From Cytospora piceicola (Eukaryota > Ascomycota > Sordariomycetes > Diaporthales > Cytosporaceae), in contig JALQBC010000013.1 of NCBI GenBank assembly GCA_023375675.1, positions 372,001 through 436,000 on the forward strand: a stretch of 64,000 bases of DNA, written 5' to 3'. Position 1 is the first letter of the stretch; every line of letters begins with the position of its first letter. This document shows positions 23,338 to 36,400 of this stretch, piece after piece. A model generated the notes under the pieces. The model saw only the letters and a program-made list of their open reading frames with translations, searched no databases and was not told the DNA's origin. The position numbers and the translations under genes were made by a program.

Positions 23338-24174
23338 ATGTCACATCAACCAGTCCCTCAGGCCCAAACGAGGGCCTCGAGCACAAAGCAAGGGGATTTG
23401 CCAGATGAGATCACACAGATATTAAAGAAGAGCCTCCAACTAGGCGCTGGTGCAGGTAAGCTATCAAGGGAAAACCCCATTTATGTTCGCGTGTTTCTCA
23501 TGAACATGCCCGTATATATATATCTATCTATCTTCGAACATTAACACCAGCACGTTCTGTAGGGGGATTTGGGATGTTATTCGGTGCAACAGCTGGCATC
23601 ATCCGGTCCACCCCAACACCGTTTCTATTTTCGACTGTCACGGGATTCCAATGGTTTGGGCTGAGCTCTGTCTTCTACGGTATGAAGCGGAATCATTGAA
23701 GACAATCGAAGCATCGTCCTGACCCTTCTGCTACTAGGCACAAGGAAACTAGCCATAGCAAGACTTGGCCCCGAATACACAGTCACTCCAGCCCAGAAAG
23801 TAAGCGCGAGCGCCATAGCCGGTGCCTTCTCTGTGGTTCCAGTCGGGCTGCTCGTCCGGGGCCCTAGGAGTATTCTTCCAGGTGCTGTCGTGTTCTCCCT
23901 GCTCGGCGCGGGCGGCCAATTTGCAGTCAACAAATGGTCTACATCCGAGGCTTCGTCTGGCAACAAGACCAGTTGGTTGGATAGGAAGTGGAGCCCTATG
24001 ACGAGACTCTCGGACGCGGAGTATGAGCACATGCTTGAGGAGAAAATCCTCCGACTCGATGCGGATTTGGCCATAATCGACGAGAATTTGACGGCGTTGA
24101 AGGCGCAGAAGAGGTCGCAAAACGCTACGCAGGGCATTGCCAAACAGTCACCTTTGCCGGGCGACAAGGCATGA
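23338..24174 (+). CDS. Small membrane protein, possibly Tim17/Tim22/Tim23-like
   Basis: Three exons, 23338-23455, 23563-23679 and 23738-24174, give 223 aa with matching phases and good donor, branch and acceptor sites (GTAAGC, GTATGA, CTAG acceptor). After a polar N-terminus come glycine-rich hydrophobic segments: GAGAGGFGMLFGATAGI, FLFSTVTGFQWFGLSSVFYG, VSASAIAGAFSVVPVGLLVRG and ILPGAVVFSLLGAGGQF. A helical C-terminal stretch follows (LSDAEYEHMLEEKILRLDADLAIIDENLTALKAQK), likely a short coiled coil. Glycine-rich paired helices suggest the Tim17 superfamily of mitochondrial inner-membrane proteins, but no diagnostic motif is seen, so this is tentative. The gene structure is well supported; the function is not. 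Confidence 0.72.
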
Positions 24175-24552
24175 TCTAGGCTGAGATCGATGACGCGGAC
24201 CCTTCGCCTACGTGAAATCACCTGTAGGCACACTTGGGTTACCAAGGGTATGGTCTTGGGCGTTCACGGATCGCGCCGTCACGATTGAATATTGTGATGA
24301 GCTTTTCTTTACAGGTATTGATGTCCGAGTTGGTTACTTTTGAATAGTTTGAATGGCTAATACCTGAAGAGGCAGACCTTGTCGCTTTGGGCTCAAATTA
24401 ACACCATAAGAGGCGCAGTTGTGGGACGAAATCCTTCAGCATCTTCGTTTTGTATTGTACAATTCTACTGGTATACTGCTAGATCGTCGCTCATTACGAT
24501 CTATCCTCCCCACTAAAACAACACATGTTTCTTCAATGATTGGGCTCCCAGT
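24175..24552. other. Short convergent spacer
   Basis: This is the 3' flank between the Tim17-like gene and the hydrophilic-protein gene. Nothing notable. Confidence 0.5.
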
Positions 24553-25207
24553 TCATGATCCATACTCGGTCTCCCTCGAAGCCTGGGTCACGCTCTCAGG
24601 GGGAACATATCCCTCCGCAGAAACGCTGTCTGGTACGGACTCAGGTCGGTAATAGTCCTCGCCCTTGTACAGGGAGCCACCGGGACCAGGTGGGTTAGAG
24701 CCAACGTTGTTCAAGCTAGCCGAGTTCCCTTGGTCGATGATGTCGTTGCCCTTCCTGTCCTTTCCTGAACCGACGATATCGGCCCGTCCGAGAGCCTTCT
24801 TGGTAATCACATCGTTATCGTTGTGGCCTCCGTAGTTCTCCTGAGACTGGGCGAGCTTCTCTTCGGGACCACCTGTGCCCTCAAAGTGCTGGCCGCGGGT
24901 TTGTCTGGAGCAAGTTAGCATCAACTACTCGGAGCAACGATACTGAAGAAGAGGAGTCGCAAGCTTACCGTCCTCGGTCGTCCACCTCACCACCCTCCTC
25001 GGGTGGGATTCGTCGGTTGTATCCAGCGTTCGTGGAAACGTCAGGGTGGTACCTCACCTCGGCACCTGGGAACTTCTTCTCGACGCCGCTGTCGACGCCG
25101 GCATCGTCGACTGAGGAGTTGTTGAGGCCTTGCTTAGCCTGGTAGGAGTTGAGGTCGGCCTCAGCCTGGTGGGCAATTCTGTTGAGCTCGTCTTTGGATG
25201 GTGCCAT
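24553..25207 (-). CDS. Conserved-looking hydrophilic protein of unknown function
   Basis: Two exons, 25207-24969 and 24904-24553, give 196 aa. Donor GTAAGC and acceptor CCAG keep the frame. The product is rich in Gly, Asp, Asn, Glu and Lys, with no hydrophobic segment and no signal peptide. Features are MAPSKDELNRIAHQAEADLNSY at the N-terminus, ITKKALGRADIVGSGKDRKGNDIIDQG in the middle and GPGGSLYKGEDYYRPESVP near the end. The composition resembles small disordered or stress-hydrophilin proteins. I do not recognise the family and assign no function. Strong splice sites and even composition make it a likely real gene. Confidence 0.75.
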
Positions 25208-27493
25208 GGTGTTTGTTTTTATGTCGTGTAAGGTTGCGTAGTCTGAGTGTGATGTCGAGGTGAAGGTTGTCTTCCACGGAGTTCAATTGGTTTAGGTTGA
25301 AGATGATTCGGAATGCTACACAAACTGTCACTTCCCATTCGACAGTGCGGCTGGCCTTAAATATACATTATCAGCATCTTCAAACTCTCGAGGAGTATGT
25401 TTTTCAGACGTCATATTGGGCAATCATCATTGATGTGACATTGAGTGGGTAAGATGAGATCATGCAGCAATGGCCACAAAACTCCACGGACCTCATTGCA
25501 CTGCGATAACACAGGCCCATTTGCCACAGCCGCTCACACTCTGACTGATTGTCGGCAGATACTATCCGCCTGCAGCGTATTGAGCGTATTCCTTCATTGT
25601 GATGTAAGTGCTCCAACGCAGAGGCCAACGACTGCAGTTGTAAACTGTACATACATGTCCCTGATGTCCGTGGCTCAAGGGGTCCGAAAGTTCCACGACC
25701 CGTAATGGACAAAGAGTAGACCGGAGCGCTTGATTCGACGTCACAAAGCGATGCAATGAGCATTGAGCCTCCTGCCTCTCTGGGTGAATTCCGAGCTCTG
25801 TGTACTGTGTACCCGGTGCCACATCTGAAGAGAATCGCAGCCAGACAGACTGACGGTCAGCCCCGTCCTCTACGGCCCTTGGTGGTGGCAGTCAGTCAGT
25901 CGCTGCAGTCTTTTCCATTTAAGTGAGGAATGCCCAAAACTTATTACTAGGTACCAGTATTTAATAGCCCACAACTGTACGGGTTTGTACGTATTGTTAC
26001 GTATTGCGGTGATACATAGTCAATCTCCGGTCGTCGCAAAGGCCTGGGCCTAGCCCTGCGGAGGCTATTGGGAATTTGAACGTTGGAACGTTGGGACGAT
26101 ATCCGCCTCTGGGCACTATATCCCTCGGTTTTATTGTAAGGAAATAGGGTCGCTTCGAGGATGTTCATTTTGCGGGACGAGGCGACCTGCCAGCCTGCCT
26201 GCCTGCGAGGGTAAAAAGGATCAAAGGTGGAACTGTTGGACCCTTGAGGGACAGAAGAGATCTCATCTTGTACCACGCCTGCACGGTACCGCCCCCTGAG
26301 ACTTTGGTGGGCGGTGGGATATCAAATATAGGTTCAGGTGTTTTGATATGCGTAAACGCGCCACTCGGCAAACAGGGACCAGCTTCCCATCTAAACTACC
26401 GGAGTACCCAGGCTGCATACTGACTGGGTCACAAGCAGGTACCGAATAGACCTCGGGGTTCAGGAGGCTCTCTCTCGTCTTAGACCAGATCTATAAATGA
26501 ACCGCAAACTAACCAGTCAAGTTGTCAGTCTATGATGGTGGTTTCCTCAATACCTACCTAGCTGCCTAGGTAGTTAGTAGAAACCACACGAGATAGATTC
26601 GAGATGAAGCAGCATGTATATCGAAATTCCCCTGAAATTGAATTGGCGGGGAAGAAGCTCTGGAAGCCGAATGGAAGGCCAGTGTTCCAGGCCAGGAATA
26701 GGCAGGGGGTCAGGGGAGCCTCCATTATTTCTTGCTGATGATTAATGATGCGACCGTCCACAGAACTGCAGAGAGTGCAAGGGGAACTGGGGGGGGGGGG
26801 ACAGGGGGGAATGGTCCATTCAGAGGCCGCTGTGCGGCTGCTGCAGTGCTTCGGCTCAATCCGCGAAGCGAATTCCATGTCGCTGTCAATTGCTGCTGCC
26901 ATTTCAGGATCAACTCAACCAACAGATCTCGACTCGAAACTTTGACTTGATTGGCGATGGATTGGTTGCTTCCCTTCATCCTATACATACAATCTTGACC
27001 TTTTTCGTACCCCCTCCCATCCTTCGACCCCTAGGATCATCACCGGCGATCTCCCTGTCGACCGTGAAGTCGCCATCTATCTGTATTGGCAACAACCTTG
27101 TCTTCACCTTCCCACACGATCGAACCTACTGCGACCCTCCTTGTTACTCGACAGTTGCCATTACATATACACTGCGCTACGGCTTCGTCGGACATTGTTT
27201 ATATCGCAACCTCCAACAACCGCTTAGCGCCCGATAATTAGCCTTGAACCTGACTCCGACCGACCCTTCCCCAACGCGAGACACCCAACTTGAGCGCACC
27301 GATGTCATACCATCTACTGGAATAATTTGTCGCTAAAAGATGTGACAATTTTGGCCCGGTTCATGTACGTCGCTTGGCCATAAATCTTGAACTATCTCTG
27401 TCGTATATGGGTCGGAAACGAGGATAGAACTGACCTGGATGTTCCTCAGACAGTAAAGCGGCGCACGCCAGGTAGAGCGTTGTTGCCCTCGTT
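25208..27493. other. Non-coding stretch upstream of the FMP27 gene
   Basis: The left part is the promoter side of the minus-strand small gene (from 25208). A palindrome cluster lies at 26551-26575 and a 12-G run at 26789-26800. From about 26990 to 27320 the + strand is C/T-rich, as in many fungal 5' leaders, and probably belongs to the FMP27 gene. No protein-like frame. Confidence 0.5.
26551..26575. repeat. ACCTAGGT-type palindrome cluster
   Basis: Imperfect units TACCTACCTA and GCCTAGGTAG are arranged around a central CTAGCTGCCTAG. The pattern belongs to the dispersed family but has no exact TACCTAGGTA. Confidence 0.6.
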
Positions 27494-30400
27494 ATGGCGC
27501 TCCTCAACCCGACCTTCATATTTGGCGTCTTCGTCGTCCTCTACCTCTCCTCCTTCGTACTATTCGCCATACTACGAATCCTTACAGGCCTCTCTATCCA
27601 GCGCATCGGCTACTTCTCCCTGCGACGCCTCGCCTATGTCCCAAAAGATGGAATCAAGGTCGAGATCAGAGGCCTTGGCCTCCACGTTCACAGGCCAACC
27701 TTTGCCCAGCCCACATGGCTCAGCGTGGTGGTCAGCGAATTAGTCGTTACCTTAGACCTCCTCGAGCTCGAGCGCAGCAAAGCGAATGCAGCGCTAGTCC
27801 AGGAACCACAAGAGCCGGCGCTTCCTAAGAAAGAGGGGACAACACTGGAAGTGCCGAAACCCCCCATCGTCCGACGTGGGACGTCCACCGTGAAGCGCAG
27901 TGAGACTTGGAAGCAGCTCACACGGATCAAGGAGCGTATCAAGAAGCTCCATATGCACGTGAACTGGATACGCCTGGTTGATGTGGTCGCGAAAAATTCA
28001 GCCGTCAATGTGGTGGGTGTGGGCAATGTTCAGTTTGGGAGCGTGACGCTTGCTGTCGACACCCGGCGCAAGATGGTCGACCGAGCTCGCTTTTTCTGGT
28101 TGTCCAGGTCAGAGAAGGGTTACAGGAAGAACCAGGCCGAATGGATCATATCTGTCCGGAGCGTACTCTTCACTCCTACCGGAGGTGAATCGCTCGAAGT
28201 TCTGGACCACGCGGCCTTGAACGTCCATGGGTTTTTGTATGAGCAATTAGACGGGTTGCGAGAAGCCTCCATTGCTTTGAAGTTCGGCCGTGTTCACTTA
28301 CCCATGGATGAGATACGCGAATCAGCCAAGCGGTTTCAAAAGCTGAAGCCCAAATCTGCGGCGACTGCTCCGCCAGAAGAGCCTATCGGGGACGAATATA
28401 TCGACCAGGTCTTCCAGGAGCTGGAGCAGCCCGGAAGCACCGACGACGAAATCGTGCAAACTGTCTCTGATTCCAAGGAGTTCGTGAGTTCCATACTACG
28501 GGGTATCAAGGAGGTACAATTCGCGGTCAGCTTTTTCGGATTGACCAAGAGGGTCGATGCCGTGAAGACCCCTGGTCCACCAGTGCTTCTGAATGCCTCC
28601 ATGAAGGAGGTTGGCATCGATCTTCATCGGCTGGATTCGAAATCCCCCGCCCATAGGATGTACTTCCCTTCCACGGATATTGCCCATGAAGCCCTTCTCG
28701 CCGCCCTGTCGATTTCAATAGGTCTCGATGATGGGCAGGGGAACCCGCAGCGCTTGTTGTATGTGCCAATGGCAACAACTACAATCAAGACAACCCTGCC
28801 ATCCAAGACAGTCCAGCTCCCGAGCAATGGAAGTGCAGAGCAAAGAAATGCAAATATATTATTTGCAAACTTTGTCGTCACGTCTCCTTCAGTCGATCTG
28901 GACCCCAAGCATCTCCCTTTGCTTCTCGCTATGCTTCGATCGAATCCGAAGAAAAGCAGTCCACCGAGTCCCCCAAACCAGCATCACATGCTGCTTTCGC
29001 GGCTACTGCCCAAGGCAAACATCAAATTGTCTATGCATGAACCAGTCCTCCGGATAGCCTTGCCACCCGTGAAGAAGGACGCAGACGCTGATGATTTCGA
29101 CTTGATCATAGCCTCTATCTCATCGATATCTCTAGATGCCGAGTCTTCTCATTCGCCGGTAGACAAACTCCATTACTCCTTAGCCTCAAATCTCAGGATC
29201 CAGTCCCACAACCTATACTATCAGACCTCAGGAGGAGAACGTTTTGACCTCTTGGAGGCGGAGTCGTTTGATCTGAAGGTCAACCTCAGTGCGTCTCCTG
29301 ACGTAGCAGTGGTGGCCAATGGCAACTTGCAGACCTTTGCAATCAGACTGGTCCGCCCAGAAATCACCGATGGATTACAGCAAATTGTGCGACAACTGCG
29401 TCTCAAGGTTGAGCCCGATAAGCGAGCCTCTCCGAAAACCTCCAAGCACTCCAATTTCTTGCGAGGAATGCCACCGTGGCTGCTCCACCTCCAGCTGCAA
29501 GCCTCGGACTTCAGCGCAGAGATCGCCGGGGTTGATAGTGGCATCTCGGAGGAGTCCCGTGGAGTCTCGCTTTCTCTTGAATCATGGACAGCGGAGTACC
29601 GAGCACAGAGGCTTGACGGCCTGCCTCGCCGGGGAGCGAGAAGACGGGCCAGCAGTCGTGTTAGTGTCTCACTCGACCCGGATATGATCAAAAGCCTCCC
29701 TCCCCCTCCGAGGAAGAAACATTCGAGCCCAGGTGATGGGCGACGGATAGCCTTCCATGTTCGTGGCTTGGAGGCTTTCATTGTTGAATCGGCTGATCGC
29801 TGGGAAGCCGACCCCTTCGTCAGCATCCCTCGCTTCGAGGTCGCCTTGTCAACAGCTAGTGACCACCAAGGCCCCGTGTTCCACGTCAACTCCTATGTGA
29901 AGACACTTCGTGTGCAGTACTCTCTGTACCGCCACTATGCCATTGGCGTTGCTGTCTCCGTGCTAAGGGAAGCTTTCGTCGGTACAGGCAAGGACAACGC
30001 GGATTTGAGGTCACCACAAACGCCCACAAAGCAGAACTTCAACTTGGGGGCCACTTACTTGTCGCCACCTACACCAGACCACCCCTTCCTTGAGGAAGAG
30101 CCGAGGCCCGCAGCTGAGCTTGTCGTCGTTGACTTTAAGGCAGCCTTCGTGCAAATCAAAGCGGACATGCCTTCGGATCCGCCAATGATGTTGCATATAT
30201 ACAATCTAGAGGCTGGACGGCATCGCTGGTCTCCACCTTTCTTCTATACGAGGCTGATCAGAGTATACGCGGAGCCTCCCAGGATGCGTAAAGTCTGGGC
30301 AAAACTCATCAGCATCAAGAACGGCCGCCTCGACTACAGAGAATCACGCCGCAAGATGTCCATCGGGGGCTTCCAAGACGAGAAGATGTTTGACATAGTC

Positions 30401-33400
30401 ACTGATGCCATCAGGATCGCTATACCGCATGAGCTTGTTGTTAGCGAGATCCTGGACAACATCAACAATTCTGTCAAAGCTGTCGCGCAGTTACATCATC
30501 GCCTCAAGACCGGCACGAATGAGTACATTCTGGATAAGGGCCCTGAGGAGCCAAAGAATGTGCCAAAGGTATCAGTCAAATGCAAGGCACTGCTATTTGA
30601 GCTGGAAGATGGCGCCTTTGAATGGAAGCTGAGCATGATATACCGGGCCGGACGCATAGAGCAGATGCAGAGGCTCGCACGCGAGGAGGCCTTCAAGGTC
30701 AAGGTGAAGAAGATCCACGAGGAGGCAAGGAAAGAGACAGGTGTTCGAGCCCAATCAGCGGCGGGTAGGGGCCGCTCGGCGCATTCCGGTGCCCCCTGGG
30801 TTAGGAGTTCGAGTGCCGACAGCCACCGGCCCAGGGCCAATAGCGATGGACTTGAGCGAGGCCGCGGACCGAGATATGACCCAGAGAGTGGTTGTGGTAT
30901 TAGCGGACATACCCTGGTTTCTATTTCAGATGCTCGAGCCAAGCTCAATGATCACAACTCCAAGAGCTGGAAAGCTCGAATCGACCGGTTTTACGCAATG
31001 GCCCGCAATGGCATGAAAGACATCAGGAGTATTTTCTGGAGTATGGACAACGTACCCGACGATTTCGACGACGACGAAAAGATACTGGAAATTCCAGAAC
31101 GGCCCGCTCTTATGTCCGCCTTGGTCCATGATCTTCACTTTATGGTCGACAAGCCCTCTTTCCCCATGAAGCAGTTGCCTGACTTCCTCCACAGGGTCGG
31201 CAAGGGGATGCCTCGCGATATGAAGTACGCCTTACTGATCCCAATGAACGTCACAATCAACATGGGCGAGGTAAGGGCTTCACTGAGAGACTATCCTTTA
31301 CCTCTGCTGCATGTACCAAGCCTTAAACCGGGGCAGTCTTCTCGCACTCCTGCTTTGTCAATGAAGACAGACTTCGTGATCGCAGAGGAGTTCCGTGGTA
31401 TCGAGTCGACGAGACGCGTGCGGGTGAACATCATCCCTACACCAAGTCCAGGGTATGGAGATTCCAAAGAACACGGCTTTGCCATCGATGTCAGGCGCAC
31501 CATTGGTCCTATTAAGTCTTTCTCTGACATGAAAGTGGATATTAACACTGCGCTTCCGACGAGAATCACATGGGGTCCGTCATACCAGCCAGCCATTCAG
31601 GACATGATGAATATAATAGAGTCGTTCACAAAGCCCCCTTCAGATACCTCGGAGCGTGTCGGCTTCTGGGACAAGATTCGACTCAGCTTCCATTCGCGCG
31701 TGCGCATCGCATGGAAAGGAGACGGCGATGTTCATTTCTGTCTCAAGGGATCGAGAGACCCTTACCAGGTGACTGGTAACGGCGCCGGCTTTATGATGTG
31801 TTGGCGAAATGATGTTAGGTGGGACGTACATACCGATGACGATCCCAAACGCCTCATGACAGTGGACAGTGGAGAGTTTGTTCTCGCCATACCTGACTTC
31901 AGTCATTATGCTCGAGATGAAGCTCGTCGAGCCGCCGATAATGACAGTGTGATCAGTGAAGACAGCATGAAGTCAGGTGCCATCTTCAAGAAGGTTGTTA
32001 TGAAGCTCTCAGGCAAAGTACAGTGGCTAGCAGGGCTTGTCTTTGAGAAGGCCATCGTGAACGGACAAAGAAACTTCGACTTCATACCTCACTACGATGT
32101 TGTGCTCAAAGCACCGAACTACTCCAAGTCACAGGATGGTATCCCTCATGATGCCTTCCGAGGCTTCCGTAGCGAGCACATTCACTTGTCCTTCGCAGTC
32201 AGGGCGCCACTTGACCGTGACTGGGCGTCTGCTGACGTGGAGCCGTCCAGAAGCTATAACGCGGTTCATCTAACGCCGCGTTTCTTCACTCACTTCTTTT
32301 CATGGTGGTCTCTCTTCGGCGGCGCCATGGCTTTGCCGGTCCGGCAAGGCCCGCTGTGGCCAGGGCGTGACAAGAGCAGCAAGAAGTTTGGCAGGCACCT
32401 CGCAACTATCAAGTTCAACTTGCTCTTCGCTCCGTTGTTCTTGAGCCACATTTACAAGCACAAGGATGTGGAAGATTACGACGAGAACGCCGTTTCGGCC
32501 ACTGGCATCAAGGTCCGTTTCGATAGCTGGAAGCTTGACATTCACATGAGACGTGAGGAGTTCAATACCAGTGATAACGGTCTGAAGGCGAACAGCCGGA
32601 CGACGGGCATTAAGATCCACGCCGCTCAACTGGACCTGGCTGCCGCAGACATTCGTGCTGTATCTGCCAGTATCAAAGGCACAACGACAGAGGCGATCAA
32701 GAAGAACAACCTGGGCTCTCTTATCACTCAGCAAGAAGATGGTGGCACGGATCTCTCTAGGTTTACGATTCCTGATAATGACTTCAGCTGGATCGACATG
32801 GACGACTTTGTTGAACTTGATTGGATCCTGCCCTCCGAGCCAAACCCGGACACCAAGATTTTGCCTCTCGCCTTTTGTCCTAGACTCACCTATTTCCGAC
32901 AGACAGACATCGACGGCGTCATTGCTGGCGATCCCGATAGGACGAGTCCGTTTGGTCATGAACCCACACATCTGTGTCAAATGAGCCAAGATGATGATCC
33001 TCGACACGTGCAGGCTCAACTCGTCCGACAACGGCTTGATCAGCTGGGAGAGCAGATAATAAACCACACCCGCAATGTCGGCGAGGCAGAGTTGAAAGTG
33101 GTTAGGGGAGGGGATGAAGACTCTGATTTGCGGGCACAGCTGGACGCTCTCCTGATGCACAGTAATGCTCTGCAGGAAAAGAGGGAGTTCCTTGAGAATC
33201 TACTGGACCAGATGACCACAGATCCGCCACAAGACACCCGCCCCGGCCCCGAGGTAAGGCCAAACGGTGTCAGCGGCAAGTCAGACACGTCTGTTGGCAT
33301 GGGCGACCAGTCCATGTCGCTTCCCACAGGAGCTGAATTTGCTAGCGACTTCCTGAACCGCTTCGTCATGCACAATTTGCAGCTCAAGTGGAACAATTTG

Positions 33401-36400
33401 TTGCGAAACATAGTGCTTCGTTACATTCACCAGGTCAGCCAGCGACGAGGCTTTGTATATTACCTCTCACGGCCTGCGGTCAAGTTCATCTTGGACATCG
33501 TAGAAGAACAGACGAAACTGAAGAGCTCAAAAGGAACGAACGATACAGGAAAGCCAGGCTCTTCGGCAGCGCCAAACGCAAACGGTGCGCCGTCAAGTGT
33601 CAAAAAAGACATCGAGGAGCGCATACAAAAGATCCTCCAGGACGGCCGAAGGTTTGTCAATGCCGACGAGTTTGATCGGCCTGGCGAGGAGGACACTATT
33701 CCAAATGTGTGCATGGAAAACCTTACCAGTGGCATTGCCGACGGCTTCACACCTCAAAACAGCTACCATGTTCGACTCATTGCCCCGCAGATTCAGCTCC
33801 AGAGCGACAAGAACAAGAAAAATGTTGTCATGCTCACTAGCAAAGGCATGGAGCTCAAGATTGTTGAGGTATTGGACAAGGACAGGATCTTTGATGACGT
33901 TAGCGGCCTTGTGCAGCGTCGTTTCCTGGTCAACATGGACAGTACGCAGTTCTTCATCTCCCACCAGAAGTGGTTCTCGTCGCAGCTGCTTTCGACATAC
34001 TCCGGTAGTGTCTATGGCACACCGAGTGGCTCTTCCTGGCCTCCATGGGTGCCGGTGGAAGTCATGTCTGATTTCCAGACGGACCCTGTCGGGTTTAAGC
34101 GCGTTGTGCAAAAGACATCTGCCATGCTTCGTTACGACAAGTACAACACTCTCCGTCTGAAGTACAATGACGAGGTGAACGAAGGTGCCGGCACAGACGG
34201 CGAGCCCACCGACGCTACGGAGAACCGCATGGACAATCTCTGGGTTGAGTTTCCCCAGGCACGAGCCATCTGCAACTCGTCGCAGTACTACGCGATGTAC
34301 GTGATTGTACTTGACCTTCTCATGTACAATGAGCCACTTGAGAAGACACGCAGCGAGCGTCTCGAGAAGATCATGCTGGCATCCGACTTCAGCGACCTCA
34401 GAGGCACGCCTGAGATGGTCATCAAGCTGCAAGAGCGAATCAGACAACTAGAAGACATCAAGGCGCACTTCCAGATCCACACCAAGTACCTCGACAAGCA
34501 GGGCTGGCAAGACCGGCTACTGCTGGAGAGAGACCTGGCAGCCTGCGAAGATGAGTTGTTCTTCATGATGAAAGCCATCACCACGTCGCAACGGAGGTAT
34601 GATACGTCACAGAGCAATGCGTTACTTAAGTGGTCTATCTCGGCGAAAGACATAGTGTGGCACCTCATCCGAGACGCGAACGAACCGTTGTGCGAGTTGC
34701 AGCTGAAGGATGTCGAGTACGATCGCACTGATAACTCTGATGGGTCTCATATCAATTTGATTCGCGTCGGCAGAGTTCTGGGACTGAATCTCCTTCCCGA
34801 TGCTATCTACCCCGAGATGGTGGCGCCGTACTTCCAGGATTCCAGGGCCCCCTCTATACTGGACAGCCAGCCAATGATTACTGTGTATTGGTACATGCTT
34901 GATGCAATCGCCGGCATTCCGATCATGGACCACTTCGAGGTCAATCTGTTCCCGATGAAGATCCAACTTGAAAGGGAGGTGGGCAAGAAGCTGTTCGAGT
35001 ACATCTTCCCCGGTATGGATGGAGATAAGTTCTTGGACGACGACAAAGCCGACGCTGCTGGATTGCACAAGCAGGGCGTGCCTGTCGATGAAGTTGCCGA
35101 GGACGATGACGACTCGCTACAGGAGTATCCACGGCCCGCTACAGCTGTGTCGGAAATGGAGAGGTTGGATCCAGGGTCATTTACGACCCGGGCTGGCTCA
35201 CTTGAGCTCCGACTCCGTCCAACACTCAGCTCGGAGACCAACACTACTCCGACAAAAGACAAGGCCCCCAGTGTGCACTCTACCGAGTCTTCGTTTAAGC
35301 TCTTCGGGTCCAAGAACAAGGGATTGGCCAAGAAGCGGTCGTGGGACTCTCTTCGAGCGACTCCCAATCCACGCCCAAGTGCTTCCGGTAGGTCCGTGAC
35401 GGGCATGACGCCGTCCAAGGCTGAGACCGCCTCGGTCAACTCCGACACCAAGAAGTCTCGCTTCGCTCTCCGCAGGTCAGAAAACAAGGACCAGGCGCCT
35501 TCGGACGACTTGACCAAAATGATGACACGGGCCTCCAGCTACATGACATTTGCCTACGTCAAGCTGCCATCTGTTGTCCTCTGCCTCAGCTACAAAGGCA
35601 AGGGCGAACGCAACATTGAGGACGTGCATGACTTCGTTTTCAGGCTGCCTACCATTGAGTATCACAACAAGATGTGGTCGAACCTTGACCTAGCGCTTGC
35701 TTTCAAGGGCCGCGTGATCAAGGCCTTGATCAGCCACACGGGCGCCATCATCGGCAACAAGTTCAGACATAGGCCCAACATAGCGCAGCAGAACAAGCTG
35801 CGCGAGCTTGCCAACAGCTCCGTTCTGCTCGCGACACCTGCGATGACAGACACCCAGAACAACAGCGGTGACGACGCATCGAGCATTTTCGGGTCAGCCA
35901 CGGTAGACTTCTCGCGCTCACCGCCTCGGTCTATCATTGGCTCCTCATCGTCCTTCCCAAAGCCGCGCAGCAACAGCCGCAGCTCGAGCGTGGCGTCAAG
36001 CAGCCGGTCCATGAGTGATCACCTCAACGTGGGCAACGGCGGCAGCAATCTGGCCTCGAGCAACGCTAGTGTAGCCAGCTCCCAGCCCGGCCAGGGGCCT
36101 GTGATCCCGAGCTTCCTGATGATGACGTCGCCCAATCCCAAGGAGAGGACCGCTTCCGACTCGGGCGCCCAGAAGCATTCCGGCTTTGGCATCAGCATGC
36201 TGCGACCGTCGTCTAGCAACAGCATGCGCTCATTCAACAGCGGTGCTAGCAACCAGCGCCGGGGCAGCGACAACAGCGCGTACAACAATAATCATCTCCC
36301 AGATCGGGGGCCCCTACAGCGACGGCGGACGATCTCGAAGACCGGTGCTGATGCTCCCGGGGGCGGGAACACCGGTGGGTATCTGAAGGGCAAGTTCAAT